This document shows, in pieces, positions 12,176-25,627 of a stretch of DNA of 64,000 nt (position 1 is the stretch's first letter; the number at the start of each line of letters is the position of its first letter). Under the pieces are notes generated by a model, which was given only the letters and a program-made list of their open reading frames with translations, ran no database searches and had not been told where the DNA came from. A program made the position numbers and the translations under genes. The stretch spans positions 434,001 to 498,000 of the forward strand of contig WHUX01000010.1 in assembly GCA_015179025.1 (NCBI GenBank), given 5' to 3'. The DNA is from Terfezia claveryi (lineage: Eukaryota > Ascomycota > Pezizomycetes > Pezizales > Pezizaceae).

Positions 12176-15100
12176 TGGGCGACTGAAAGAAGTCATCATT
12201 GGTTTAATGAAATGGGTATTTTACCAAATTGGGAACGGCGTTTTATTTCCTTTATGTTGAAAGCGAATCTATATATATTTTATTATAGTTATGACTATGT
12301 CATGGTGGGGGAAGCTGATAGTGGGTATTTATACGTATAGGGTGGTGATGGAAGAGGTTCGGGTATGCTCCCTTGATGGCAAGGGCTAATGGCTTCTCAT
12401 GAAGGATTTTGAACATGTCTGGATGATTTATGGCATTTATTTTTGTACTTTTGGTTCCTTGATTTGGTTATGTTGGTGTTGGCGCCGCGGGACTTTTTGT
12501 ATTTGATAGATCTCTGTAGTCTGGGAGGCGCGGTATGCCAAAAACTTCCCCGGTGTAACAGGCAATGGAGTACATGGTCTCGGAACAGGAGTACATGCCA
12601 CATGATAGCTGTATATGATTAGAATTCGATATTATTTTTGTCTTAACGCTTGATAGGCGGACAATTCAGGTGGGTGAGTGAGTATCTTTCCAAGCAGGTT
12701 CAAAGGGCTTTGTGTGAGAGTACATGGGTCGATATGTAGTAGCAGGTTACTTATTAGAAAGTCGATTTCGATGGGATGACCACCACCACAGGCCCTGATA
12801 CCCTTAGCCTAAGGTTCAGGTATATATAAAATTTCGCAGGGGCTCGTGATTAGAAAGGTAGCTATGAATGCCAGGATGTTTATCTGTATTTGCGAAGTAC
12901 ACGGGCGGTATAGGGACAAAGTGTACTTTCTAAGATTTCAGGCATTTTCTCCGAGCTGGCCTGACTCCGGAAATTTGGTTCACCGTTTATGCTATTCTTC
13001 TTGTTGGCAACCCACTTCACCAACTTTCGTTGGTTGCAATTATCTATGTACCTCGGCAAAGTTGCAATTGATACAGTTGTTCGACTTTGCTGTAGTTCAG
13101 GGTAACTGTACTTTTAGCATAATTGCTTTGAGCGGTATCCGTATCATCAGGTAATTTCTCCTCCCTTTGGGGCGGACGTGAACCTAGTCAATTCTTCCCA
13201 TTATCCTTCCTGTCAGTGATCTTCCTCGCCTTGCCTTCTGTTTTCGGACGTTCTTCTGCCTTGTAGTGAATTTGAATTTGACATAAAAGATAACATAGTG
13301 CATCCAAGAAGTCTTCGTCATCTTGATGAAAAAAAAAGTTTCAGTAAACATCGCTGCCTACGGCTACCGCTGCTACTGTGGCTGTTAAGTGGGGTCTCTG
13401 CTGTCACACTGATTGACAGCTTTCTGTCTCTAACCTTAGTCGATTCTGGAGAAGCATTTCTTCGGTACGCAAATCCTCCAGTAACTCACCCCTGTTATTA
13501 ATCTCTGTTATTCGCTGCTTTTATTGGTGCCTCCATACTTGGATACTACTGATAACAACCGTTTTCCACCGCGTCCAACTTACTGTCGACCCACTTGAGA
13601 ACTGTGCATAAACGAATAAGCCTTCACAAGTATTTCCCGCCGTGACTGAATGAGATGATCAAGAGGTTCTATCTTGTGAAGTGTAGTTTTGCCTATCGAT
13701 GTTCAAGTCTAAGTTTCCTCTGTCTGCAAGTAATTCTATCTCCAGTTCCCACTAATCAGAAAGCAATCATGATAGTCTATTGTTATAATTATAGCCGAAT
13801 ATACCCAGTTAAAGGCTCAATAGATAGTCTCAGGAGATCGAATCACTATAGAGTACCTAGCAACAAAATTCTCCAGCCTTTACACGTCCAACAAAATCTA
13901 AATCTTCGTCCTGAAACTCCACAGTTACCAGTTACATTCCTATGTTAAACGATGAGTTCGTCGCAGATCTACAGGAGATGTACCCCGCCATTCCTATAAC
14001 TGACGGGAAGCTTGGGATTGTGTGACTCTGGGACAGTTTCTGAGGTATATGATAACTATGGTGGCGTATACGCCGGAGGTGGAGGGCGGGGTTTGTCTCC
14101 CGAAGTAGTGGGGGGGGGGGGGGGAATGGTGTTAAGAGTCTGTCTATGGAAAGGCCTTAGCTAACCACCGGCCGCTGCCCCCCGACCCAGCGGTCTTTGT
14201 TTGTGCAGGACAACAATCCCTTTAAAACTTCTCTATCAGTCGCTCTAGAGGAAGGTTGGTATGACTCGCCAAGTTTTATTTATACTGCACATTGTACTCA
14301 ACCGACAAAAATGCAAACTGTTGGGAGATATGCAGGGCCATACGTGCTCCAAAGGCCTGTCCACAATCCTGATCCAGGTAGGCATATGATGGGTTGGAGC
14401 AGCATGTAAGACAGGAGTATGCTGATAGAAAGAGAGATGTCATAGTTTTGTGGTCAATTTGGCATTGGTAGTCTTCAGGTTTCGCTGTCGTTTCTCCCGG
14501 CCCAAAATCTTCTGCATATGTAGCCACCCTATTCAAACGTGCCAACCAGACTATCAACGTTATGGAGATAACGAGGCCCAGTTGCTTTTACCAAGAGGGT
14601 TCTGATCTCGAGAGATTTTGTTATACCGCATCTCATCTTCGCTTGTCTCTCTACCCACCCAATCCTGGCCCAATAACCTACTTCATGATATGCGCTAGTT
14701 TTTCATTCATGCCTCACCACGGCTCTGGAGTAAGCAGAAGTCTATTTTATGGCACCTTGGACTTGGAACGAAGTTGTGGCGAGCAGACGATTTTGCAGGA
14801 GATTTACTTTAGTGCATTTTCATAAGATATATGGTATCCTCCGCACACCCTGAAATATAATAGCAAGGAGCATATCAAGGTTTACGGCTGATGGGAGGTC
14901 TATGAAGAATGTTGAGGAAAGAAGGTCAATAACGCCGTAGAATATCGAGATATTCATTTAATCGAGGATCAGGAACCCGGAGTCGATAGCAACGCAACAC
15001 TTTAATCCCTACCGCAACCTCGTCCCGCCATTCTATCGCTATTGGCAATTGGTATTCCACACCATTCGCCCCATTACTGCCCATGTCATAGACCTCCGGC

Positions 15101-16267
15101 CGCGACAGTGGCTTTCAGCACTTTATACAACAAAAAAAAAGACATTTGGATCTGTCGAAGGCCTACACATTGAGATTTTGGGCAAGGGCCAACACTCATC
15201 TTATACTCCATTACCACATCCGCTCCAACGGGTTCAGACCCATGCCCACGTTGTCATTATTTCAGATCCTCTGTCAACGCCACCGAGCAAATCTACTTTT
15301 GGAGACCTCCATACCGTTAGGTACGCATTACGGGAAGCCCAGCTCACACAAGATCGAGCAGTAGGCAAGAAATATCTACCTTAGACCCACTGCCGCTGCA
15401 AGCTATCCCTATCGATTGAAAAGAATTTCTGTGGGTGGGTAGAACAGAATGCGAAGCTAAAGCAATTACCATATACCCCACAGCAAGTCTTGAGGATCAA
15501 TTGTACGGAAGATATAATTCTCCTCTGCCAGCCATACATCAAATGATTCCGGTAGTAAGTAATGATCGCTTATAGTCCTTAGCTGCTTGGAAGTCGTGGG
15601 AAGGAGATCCACTGATTGCCAAAGTGCTGCACTCAAATGATCTGGGTCTGGATGAAATTGAGTCGGGGGGATGTTGTTCGGAGTGAGCGCCGAATTGTAA
15701 GTAGCCATTCCAATACCATGACATAGTCTGCTGTCATTAGATGTACTCCAAGGTATGGAGATGGAAGTGGCCATGCAGGCTGGAGAGGAAGGTGGAGGGG
15801 TAGTTAACTAGTAGATATTAACGCAACCTGCTTATTCGCAAGCTTCTAGCTCTTGTAGTCCCAGCAGGTTTCCATCATAATATTGATTACCATCTTCTAT
15901 GCTGATTATTCATCAATCACTGGTGCATGTCCAGTTCAGTAGTCTATTTGTACTCCTGGTTGATCCGTGGATATCTCATAGAAACAGTGGCTCTGAGCAT
16001 CCAATGCTGCCAGCCTTGTTTCGCCTGCTTTATGCATATGCAAGGACTTCATAATTAGGTAGTAGGTACAGTACATACAGTATAATATAGGTACCTCAGG
16101 ATCAGCGTCCATGTTTGCTTTTGTTTCAGCACAGGTTCCAAATTCCTTAACATTCTCCGCACTATACACCAGATCTACCCGCACAACGGCTGAAACTTGA
16201 ACCCTATAACAAATTTTTTATCCAATTTGAACCTTAGCCAGATATCTTCCCGGCGGGCAAGAGATTC
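12176..16267. other. 4.1-kb gene-poor stretch
   Basis: No gene can be supported with confidence. Contents seen: a 14-G tract near 14110-14123, one copy of the dispersed motif CCAACCAGACTA at 14542-14553, and a few open frames of 80-110 codons. Two frames look mildly protein-like: plus strand 15049-15384 and minus strand 15466-15774. Neither could be joined to further exons with good splice sites, and neither resembles a family I know. They may be decayed gene fragments. Confidence 0.5.
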
Positions 16268-18879
16268 ATGTCTCCAACTGCGCCATGTATATTCTTCCTC
16301 CAGGGCCGCTGTCGAAAAGGTGCGGGATGTACATTCCTCCACGAAGCCACAAAAGCGCATACGCCCCAGACTGCGCAGAGTTGGCGGCGCCCTACAAATG
16401 CTGCCTTGCCGCTAGCCCCTCCGAAAATCAACCCAGTAGTGGCGCCTCCGAGGGAGGTTTTCATACCTTGTAGATTCTATCAAGCTGGAGATTGCACTCG
16501 CGGGGATCTGTGTCAGTTTGCTCATGTTAAGCCCGCTACCCCACTGATTGATCCAGGGTCAGGTGGGATATCTGACAATGGTAATGGGATACCAGTTAGT
16601 GACCCTTTGAAATTGGGTATGTGTATAGAGATGATGCATGCTAATATATAAATTTCTAGGTAAACCCCAGCAGTGGTGATAGCGGGGTAGAGGTGAGGGT
16701 AATGGGTGCAACTTTGTCTGTCTCCTTTGGTCACGGTTTGGAAATAACCAGTGTTGGCTCCGCAACGGCGACCTCGATTATTACAATACACAACCTCCCC
16801 TTAGATACAACTGCTGAAGCAGCTAGAGAACTTCTAATGCTCTTCGATGAGAGCTTGACTACTGATGCTATCCGTCTGATTCCCCTCGAGGATGCAGCTT
16901 ATGCGACTGTTAAATTGAAAGACCCCGCTACGGCAGGCGTGGCAGTCCCTGCACTTGATGGTATGGATTACCATGGATACAGGCTTTCAGTGAAACCGTA
17001 CCAGCCAAAAGGTTTATCAAATCTCTCTCAATCCTCTACACGAGTCAGTTGCAGCTGGTTTGCTGCCTCTACTGTTGCGTCGGTTACATTCCCTACACTG
17101 CGGCAAGCCCTTAGAGCTTGGGAAGCAACAAAAGGCAAAAAGTTGCATGGGAGAACAGTCGAATGCATGTACCCTACTGCGCCCCGAAGCGGGCCAACAA
17201 TGTCTGTGAGGAACTTACCACCGAAAGTGACAAAACAGGATATCCGGAAGCTGATTCCAAGGGTGGAATCAACCTTCATTCACCCTCCGACCTATGAAAT
17301 GACGCCAGAGGAAGTCCTTGCTCATGTGGTGAGCATGGTTCAGCGAGGGCCTCCTGAGGTTGAGTCGTGCGAAATAGTTACAACGCCAAATGCTCTGAAG
17401 TTCAAGGCAATAATTCGGTTCACTTCTGAAGACGCGGCTTCTAGGGCGGTGTTAAGATACAATGGAACTAAGCTAGATTTAATCGGAAATGGTCCGATAT
17501 ACCTCCAGGCTATCAACACTGCAAACTTCAAAATTTCTCGTGATGTTTATCGGGCTGTATCTGCGGACCTGGATGTGATTGGGGCGAAACACAGAGAGAA
17601 GGTTCGGTTCAGTATATTCAACGCAAGAAGTATGAATGGAAGTTCAGGCAACCTAGTTACAATACGCCTGACGGGACAAAAAAAGAGTGATGTTGCAGAG
17701 ATGAAAGCAGTGGTTGGTAAAGTTGTTCGGGGACAGCTAAGTCGTGAGGAAAATGGATTGAAGCAGCTCTGGGATAAATTCTTTACTACCACGATTGGGA
17801 TTAACAAAGTGAATGAGATTGCTCATGAAACGAAAACTTACATCTATTGTGATAAAAGGAAATGTCAGGTATTTCTTTTTGGGGCCCAGGCAAATCGAGA
17901 AAGGGCTATAGCTATGCTACATCAAACACTGACATCGGTCCGGGAGAAGACGGTCCATGAGATACCACTAGCTGGATGGAGATGGCGCGAGTTTATTAGG
18001 GAGAGACTGAAATCTTTCCGGGAGATTTTCGGTCAAGAGAAGGTTAATGTCAATATTGTCAAGCGGTGTATTGAGTTTTATGGCTCTGCGGAGGAGCTAG
18101 AACAATTCCGTGCGGTGGTAGGGCAGACTGGAAATGTAGGAAAGGGAAAGGCACCAGCATCAACAGGGATTGATGCCCCAGGTGAATGCCCAATCTGTTT
18201 CGACACGGCGGAGGACCCAGTACGAATTAGCTTAATGCCGGGGTGCGAGCATGTCTATTGCACGGCTTGTTTGAAGGATTATATCAACTCAGCAGTGGAC
18301 ACGAGGAAATTCCCCATCACTTGCGTTGGTACAAGCACTGCAGATAGTAACGCACTCTGTGGTGCTCGTCTGGATCTCACCGTCGCTACTGGGGTGCTAT
18401 CAACAGGGGAGCTTGATAATATCCTCCATACAGCATTCACCTCCTACATCCGTCGGCGCCCCAATGAATTTCTCTACTGCCCCACCGCCAACTGCAGCAC
18501 GGTCTATTGCCCTCCTCCCACCAGTACCAAGGGAGGACAAGTTCTTACCTGTGTGGACTGCTTACTTGAAATATGTATGACATGCAATGTTGAAGCGCAC
18601 GATGGAATCACATGCGAAGAATATAAGATCTCCTCGCACCATGACGAAAATGCTGAGAAGGAGTATGAGGAGTGGAAAGCAAGGAATGGAGTGCAGGCTT
18701 GTCCGAAGTGTAAGACGGATATTCAGAAGGTTTCGGGGTGTAATCATATCACTTGTGGGAGCTGTAAGGCGCATATTTGCTGGAAGTGTTTGGCTGTATT
18801 TAATCAAAGTGAGGAAGTTTATACGCATATGACTAAGAAGCATGGGGGCATTGGGTTGGGAGATATGTGGGATGATTGA
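16268..18879 (+). CDS. CCCH zinc-finger and RBR (RING-IBR-RING) E3 ligase-like protein
   Basis: Two exons (16268-16594 and 16660-18879) joined by a 65-base intron (GTTAGT donor, TGCTAAT branch, TTTCTAG acceptor) give 848 residues. Two CCCH fingers open the protein: Cys7, Cys15, Cys21, His25 and Cys68, Cys76, Cys82, His86, both C-x7-C-x5-C-x3-H. An RRM-like segment (about 135-210) and a second RNA-binding-like region follow. RING1 begins at about residue 618 (ECPICFDT), then an IBR (FLYCPTANCSTVYC), then RING2 (ACPKCKTDIQKVSGCNHITC). In RING2, Cys803 corresponds to the ubiquitin-accepting cysteine of HHARI-type ligases. The protein thus couples RNA-binding modules to an RBR catalytic module, an arrangement related to the C-terminal part of plant DEAH11/12. 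The substrate is unknown. The more obvious donor at 16617 would put stops in frame, so the earlier donor was chosen. Confidence 0.83.
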
Positions 18880-21800
18880 CAGGTTTCTGGGATTTGGTTT
18901 GATTATGACTGTACCAAAGTGCACTTTTGGGGTGGAGATGACATGTTGCAATTAACACGGGAAGCTGAAAGAGCTATGGGCACCTAACGAATTTACTTCT
19001 CATCTCTTCTTCTTGAAGTCTTCCCGGCCTCAGTTATATCTCTTCTCCACCATCTTTTTTTCGTTAGTTTCTAAAGAAACCACCTTCATATATTCATAGC
19101 AAATCAGGGTAGACAAAATATGCCCACTGGTATATAGGCAAAGTAATTAGCTAAGTAAGCATCCCCGTAAACCTGCGCCATTGATTACCCATTATAAAAT
19201 ACCGTCTCCACAAGCATGTATAATGGTTGTCCACCGCCGTAAGTCTACGCTAACTATCCGAATCTCAGATTCCACTATAATGGGCCGACACGATTTCAGG
19301 AGGGAAACAAAAAAAAAAAAAAAGAAAAAAAAAAAAAGAAATCAGTAGACGATTTACCCCAGGAATATATGAATATGCATGACTTCAGAGGTAAGTAGTT
19401 CCGACGGAATATCGAGATTGGCAGGGAATTCTTAATTAAATTCAGATTAGCTAGCTTATCTGATAAGTGGGGGAGTGGGAAAACTCGCTGCATATATCAA
19501 TCATCACAGCTTATCGGTCCAAACGCTCCCCCACCCCACCTTGTGCCAACCAGACTACCCCACCTTTAGTTGTCCATATTCTGTTATGGTTAACTTCCTA
19601 CCCATATGTAAATACATACAAGCGTTCGTGACAAACACTGCTTAAACGCCTTCCCCCAAATCCAATCAAATCCATTTTTCCAGGGTGAACGCAACATCAT
19701 AGTTCTCAGCTACCAAAATTCATATACATATTTGCATTAGTTGTCTTCCCACGCAGCATTGCGGTAATATTGAAACAAATTTAGTTATTATTAGCCCCCC
19801 CCCAATTAATTATTACCTGACCCTTTCCGGAAAGAGCGGGTTTTTTTTTTTTTTTTTTTTTTTTTCCCGGCACTGATTGACTATAATCTACTGTAAAAGT
19901 TTACCCTCCTTCCTTGTACATTATCAGATTCTTGAGAAAATTAGTATGTCCAATGAGGGTTTGCTTTTCTCCCTACTTTGAGTGCATGAAGAGGAGAGAG
20001 CGCTAGGGGAGGGAAGGGGGGGGGGTTATTAATATATAGCAGACCCGTGATTTTAAATTGAACCCAGGAAACTCCCCCCCCCCCCCCCCCCCCACCTCTT
20101 TTTCATGCACAGAGATTTCATGCACAGAGATTAAATCAAAAAACCTTTAAAAAATATATATATATATTTCCCTAGATTCTTCGGTTTTTTTTTTTTAAAA
20201 AATAAAAATAAAAATAAGTAAGTGATGGGGTTGGGTATTAATAGTTTTGTTGCTTGGGTGAAGTTCACGTGAGTTGGAAGGTAACGTAAGTAACATCCAT
20301 TCAATTAACTAAGAAGCTCTTCTTCCACTCCCCTATCCCTTCCCTTTTTTGTAAAGAGAGGAAAAAATAAAAAAAAATTAAAAAAAAAGCATTCCATTGC
20401 TCCAGTGTGGTCAAGAAGTGTTCTCATATCACAATGTATACATATCTACGAGGGGCTTGTGTCAACCAGATCAACCAGTGAAGCAAAAGCCAAGATATGC
20501 ACGAAACACAAAGCTTTGATATACCGGAACGCCTTGGACTGGAAAGACTTCCTCTTATAATCTTGACTCTCCCTCACCTAGATTTACCTATACTAGGCAG
20601 TAAATTTTTCCTAGACTACCCTTGATGGGTACTTTGGAGAATCGTATTTCCATACAAAATATTCTAACTACAACTAAGGTTGTAAAGCCCCACCAATATG
20701 CCTAATGTGGTTGGTATTGGCGCTTATTAAGGGGCTAGATAGACTTGGGGGGGACTATAGGGTTTGGGTTGCCTTTTTCTTGCCTCTTTATGTGCAGCTA
20801 TCCTGGCCTGTTTTCTTTAGTCTTTTACTTGTCCTCCTGTGGAGGGTGTTGTGCCTACCAGACTAGCTGTAGCTGATTTTTATCAAGGTTTGTAAGTGAC
20901 TTCAGGGTAACTGAAAATCCCTTAATGAGTCTGACTAAGATCCTTTTTTAAAGAGAAAAATAAAAAAGAGTAGTTGAAATATGACGAGCAGTTAATCTGC
21001 CTGGGCCATGTACAGGTGGTATCCAAACTGTGCTATATAGGCGAAAAGCAAAAAGGAAACCCCTCGCTCTGGAATGACTGAAATGCGTGTCTCTTAGTCT
21101 GGAATATACCCCTTAGTAAAAGGAAGGCTGCTGCTGCGTTCCCGCTATACTATCTCAAATTGGAATATCAAAGTGAAAAAGCACTTCCATGGCGTCCCAT
21201 GCTTGCTCCTCCTCCTCGCCCTCTTTCCTCTAGTTCGGTTGGTCCAGGTCGCGGCACTTGGGTTTAGTATCTGGCGTAGTGGAAGGCGATGTGGGCACCG
21301 CCCTCCGTAGGGCTGTCTCAGTATGGGACTACTTAAAAACTCAACTGGAATGATACAGATGTTATTGATTCCAGCTATAGCACTACAGTCTACATGAACA
21401 CGGAGTGGTTGTTACTTTTAACATCTAATTATCGGCGACTTGCATATCTTCAATGTAAATATCTCCATTGTTGTGTTCGAGCTGGTTAGTGCTCAGCTTA
21501 CAGTGGCATAACTCATGTTTCATATATCTTCATATTGGGCTCCAGAAGGGTCTTGGCATGAGACTAATATTGGGCCGATGATGCCAGTCTCGTATTGGCA
21601 GAATGTCTCCCAAACTAGCCAGAATTCTAGCTACGAGAGGCTTGTGCCAACCAGACTACCAGAATTCATGCTACTCAGTATATATATATATTTCTTTCCT
21701 GGCCCAGAATTTTATACTTCCATTGGGCTTATATGTGTAATCATGTGTACAGTACCTGCAGCTGCGGGCATGGGTAATTGACCACACCTCATTTCAGGCC

Positions 21801-22030
21801 CCCCATCCCAGATTTCAGCCTCCTTTGTTTGTTCCATTGCGGATCGGGACAATCCTCTCTGGTATAGATAGATACTGCCACTCGTAAAATAGATCAAAAC
21901 CATCTCTTGCTAAAACCACCCGGTTTAATTGAAGCCAATATAAACAATTGCGAGCCTTGGTATATTGCCTGTCGACGTTCGAGTCCCAACACCCAGACGG
22001 ACGGAGGAAAATAGGCATCACATAAGGAGT
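18880..22030. other. 3.1-kb AT-rich gene-free region with homopolymer tracts
   Basis: No gene supported. It holds long homopolymers: A-rich 19308-19337, a T run of about 25 at 19841-19865, a G tract near 20018-20028, a C run of about 18 at 20075-20092 and AT repeats near 20155-20167. Copies of the dispersed motif CCAACCAGACTA are at 19546-19557 and 21647-21658, with a variant at 20854-20865. The sequence GGCTTGTG precedes the motif at 20454 and 21639. I saw no terminal repeats or transposase remnants. Confidence 0.55.
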
Positions 22031-23475
22031 ATGGAAACCAGTCGTACCCCACGCTATCGTCCGCCGCATCTAGTCCATCCCCATAGACCAAATTCCCATC
22101 AAGTATACGTGGACAATGGCAGTAAACCTGCTTCTGCTACAAACTGGAGGAATAACCGTCAGGCACATGGATTTGCCCTAGATCATTCTCGCATTTGGAT
22201 TCAAGCCAGAGAAGAAACCACCCCCCATATTCGGAGAAATAGCGGTACGCGGATGACAACTGCAACTGCCAAAATATCGTCCCCACCGCCACCAAGGGTA
22301 TTTTCTGACGTACGAAACCACGACAACTTACCTATCGAGGCAATCTGTGCTCGAGGTGATGTGGTGCTTACACTCAAAAGCCTAAACCCAGCTAACAAGG
22401 CGATCTCTCCTCTTCTACGTGCAAAGGTGTCGTCAGCCGTGTTGAGCAAAGCCAGTGTGGCCTTGACAAAAGCGCTTGGCCTTGCTGGGGGAGTAATGAA
22501 CAACATTTCCAAGGAGCCTGATATTTCGGCTTCGCGGCGCGGGAAAGATGTGAATTTGGTATTTTCTAGTACGGGGAGTATGAGACCATTGCAGGAGAAC
22601 GTACGATTATTGTTAAGGGTTTTGCACTCGCCAATGGATAATTGCGAACCCCTCTCAGGTTGGGCAGTGGGTAACATATTGGAAGTGGCCTGGGGTTTAG
22701 ATTGTCAACGCGGGTTGGTGCCCTGGATTGAAACATACCTCTCCCGACCATTAGGTTTGGATGATGCATGTCATGCAGAGAGCGTATTTGTCAAGGTGGT
22801 TCTGAGCTTTGTAATGGGGGATAAAAAGGCTTTTAAACGCTCGTCGCTCCAATATATCTACTCCCACTCCAATGTTCATGGAACAGAAGATCCATGTGTT
22901 CGAAACAGTCTGGGAATCATTGCTTTCATTCAAAGTACGTATCAGCGCTCAGTTAATGCTAATCAAAATACCATATCATTCTTTACGTATATTCCCGTGG
23001 ATTTGCTCTTTGTCTGACTCTTATTGCTATGGCAGATGATGTGGAAAAGTACAAACAGCGCTACATCCGGCAATTGTTGGATATTATTGAAACAGCGGTG
23101 GTCAACCCAAAGAACTGCGAACCAGATATTAACACACCACTTACACACATCATTGCTATGGGAGCATTGTACATTTGTGTATCACAATACTTTGGAAATA
23201 CTGCCTTTAGCCAGTTCACCTGGGCATATAGTGTTAATGGCCTGCTCGATGTGTTTGACAAAACCGAGAAATTTATGACGATGAGCTGGATGCGAGCACA
23301 GGATCCTTGGTACATGACTGTGAAAGGGACTGACCCTGGACAGGCATTTGGGGATAAGGTGCGGAAGCTCAGGGAGGCGATGCAGACTGGGCTTGACTTG
23401 AATGAGTATATTCTTAACGTGGAACAATTTATGGAAGTGGATAGGTTCTACATTGACAAGGAGGAGTTTATTTAG
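22031..23475 (+). CDS. hypothetical protein with possible BTB/POZ-like region
   Basis: Two exons (22031-22934 and 23036-23475) joined by a 101-base intron (GTACGT donor, GGCAG acceptor) give 447 residues. The first ~95 residues are basic, Pro/Arg-rich and probably disordered. Around residues 100-150, AICARGDVVLTLK...LLRAKVSSAVLSKASVAL resembles the opening of fungal BTB-like domains (DVVL, then VSS-VLS-AS). The first strand is normally followed by a shorter loop, so the match is weak. The remainder is helical with no motif I recognise. The start is the first in-frame ATG; the frame stays open upstream for 22 codons without one. It sits alone between two gene-poor stretches, so it is either a lineage-specific gene or a fast-evolving member of the fungal BTB expansion. 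Confidence 0.6.
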
Positions 23476-25489
23476 GGTAGCATGGTACAGAATCCTCTGG
23501 CCAGAAGGAGTTTCGTAGTTTTTCATAGGAAAACATGTTATCTTTAAAATGTCAGCACACATGCTGAATTACGTGTACGAAGGTTAACAATGCTTTCATA
23601 GCAAGTTTCCCGGATGGAAGGAACTGAGAAGTCCCACTTGGTAAATCTGTTTCAGATTTCTGTATTCTCATAGGCAGAATGCTATAGGTGAATATTTCAG
23701 CTTCATTACCTCATTGTCCTTAGCAAATCCATTCGAGCACGATCTTGTGGCTTTCCCCTTTTAGAGTATGATCTCTTCAGGGACTACGAAGTTGTAGTAG
23801 AATTTGATTAACCCTTACAAGCCATGTTTAGCTTGATGTCATGCTCGCCACACACAGGCAGCTCGTCACTTCTGCTACCGCAGTTGATAATAAATTCCTG
23901 GACTTATTATCTATCGTCGACAATTGTCCTGGGGAGGTATTTGAGTGTCTCTTCCGGGTATCGACTCCCAACCAGGTCAACCTAACAAAACTCGTCAGTA
24001 CACCACATTATTCCACCACATATAAAATCCCACATGAACAAAAGACAAGCCTCGATGTGCGAAGGGCTCAAAAATGAATCCTCTGGAGGACTCAAGAATC
24101 ACATTGTCTTCGCTTTTCTTCACAAAGTTTGCCTATTTCCAATGGAAACCTCTTGGAGACCAATATTTGCCCTATTCAATATTGTTGGTGAATTAGCAGA
24201 GAAAGTGGTTGCAAAACGCCTGTAACAACTCGACTGCTTTCATCATCTCTAATACGAGTTTAGGACCGGCCGAGCTGCAATCGACGCCATGATTTTGACG
24301 GCCAGGCTGAGAAAAGGCGGGTCGCAAGACTACCCTCAGAAGACAGTGTCTTCAAGTTATTGTTTGATTCCCATTCCTATAATTTAGTTGAATTTGCATC
24401 TGATTCAAGAGCCTTACAGATGAATGCACACCTATGGTCCTGTCTTTTGTGTAAAAGTGCCACAACATTCTACCTCCTCTACAAACCGCTGTAATACTAC
24501 CAAAAATTTGGAAAAGGTTAGTGTAATTTTTTTTGGTGCTTACACATGAATCGATATATAAATAAGGTATGTACTTCCTTTCATTTTGAGTCAGATTTTA
24601 GATCCTTTGATATCTTTGCTTTTCTGATTTGTTGATACAATTTCAGATATGGCTCTAAACTGTTGCTATTTTGGTGCCTTTGTCTTAATTGAGTTGACTG
24701 ACCCTCTACCTTCAGAACCCCTACTGCTAGAACTGCTCTCTCCACTGCTGTTATCTCCATCATCAACTTGCTCTCTAAAAGAAACATTATTGGACTAAGG
24801 TTAATTGGTTCCTTTTTGGTAAGTGGCAGGGGTGGGCTACCTAGTCCTGATTTGGCCCCAACTACAGACTGCCTTTTTGGGAAATAAAGCTAGTCCCACT
24901 TTGACAGCCTCTAGTGTTGCATTACACAACCAGCCGACTGAGGTTTGATGACACTGCACAACCTCCAAGCCTTGGTCCTAAGTGTAAGAAGACGGGTAAT
25001 GATAAGGAAAAATGTTGGTATATTCATATAAGGCCAAACGATATGCTTATAATGCTAACTTCGATCGTAATTTCTTCTAGAGATACAAGTGGAATTCAGA
25101 GCCTTTGTCCCTCGATCGCTTGATTATCAGATATCCCGTTATCCTATAATTCTCAGTTATGCCACAAGCAGGAATACAGTAGGAAAAAAAGGCACCGTGC
25201 ATAAGAATGACAGTACTGGGGAGAGGTTTAATAAATTTTGCTGACACCTTAGGCCTGTCTGAGGCGTGTTACATTACAGGATACAGTAATCCCATATCGC
25301 TCTGCTTCCTAAACCACGGCAGGGCATGCATGACCAATTGCAAATGACCGATACTTTATTAAGTCAGTGGCAAATGGGAATGACATGAGATCCACCTCAT
25401 CCTCCATTTCCTTTGGACATGGTCTCCCGAATGAAGACCCAGTGGCTGCCAGAGGTTACAATACCATATAATTGTTGTGGTTCATAATA
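23476..25489. other. 2-kb gene-poor stretch
   Basis: No gene, RNA or clear repeat is supported. Short open frames (for example 23841-24077 and 24581-24787) lack conserved motifs and do not splice into anything longer. A variant of the dispersed motif (CCCAACCAGGTCAACC) occurs near 23967. Confidence 0.5.
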
Positions 25490-25566
25490 AGAATGTTCCT
25501 CACGCCTCCGTTTCTTGTTGATCTTGCCTGCAATCGTGTTAGTGAAAAAAGTTTATTTATTGACGA

Positions 25567-25616
25567 ACTACATACCTGAACTATGTGCCGTTCAGTTAGT
25601 AGTTCAGGTATGTAGT
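25567..25616 (+). repeat. perfect 17-bp hairpin 1
   Basis: The 16-base arm CTACATACCTGAACTA (25568-25583) is repeated exactly as its reverse complement at 25600-25615, with one further A-T pair outside, around a 16-base loop. The left arm matches the other inverted-repeat copy near 30091-30120 (with substitutions), so the right arm looks like a secondary local inverted duplication. Could form a cruciform in DNA or a short foldback in RNA. Confidence 0.85.
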
Positions 25617-25627
25617 ATCTAAAGGGA

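Noticed and set aside
16595..16651. GTATGT at 16617 as intron donor in the CCCH-RBR gene
   Set aside because: It gives in-frame stops with every nearby acceptor. GTTAGT at 16595 with TTTCTAG keeps the frame open.
21960..21990. GTTCGAGTCCC as a possible tRNA T-loop
   Set aside because: No flanking stem, A box or acceptor pairing could be found around it.
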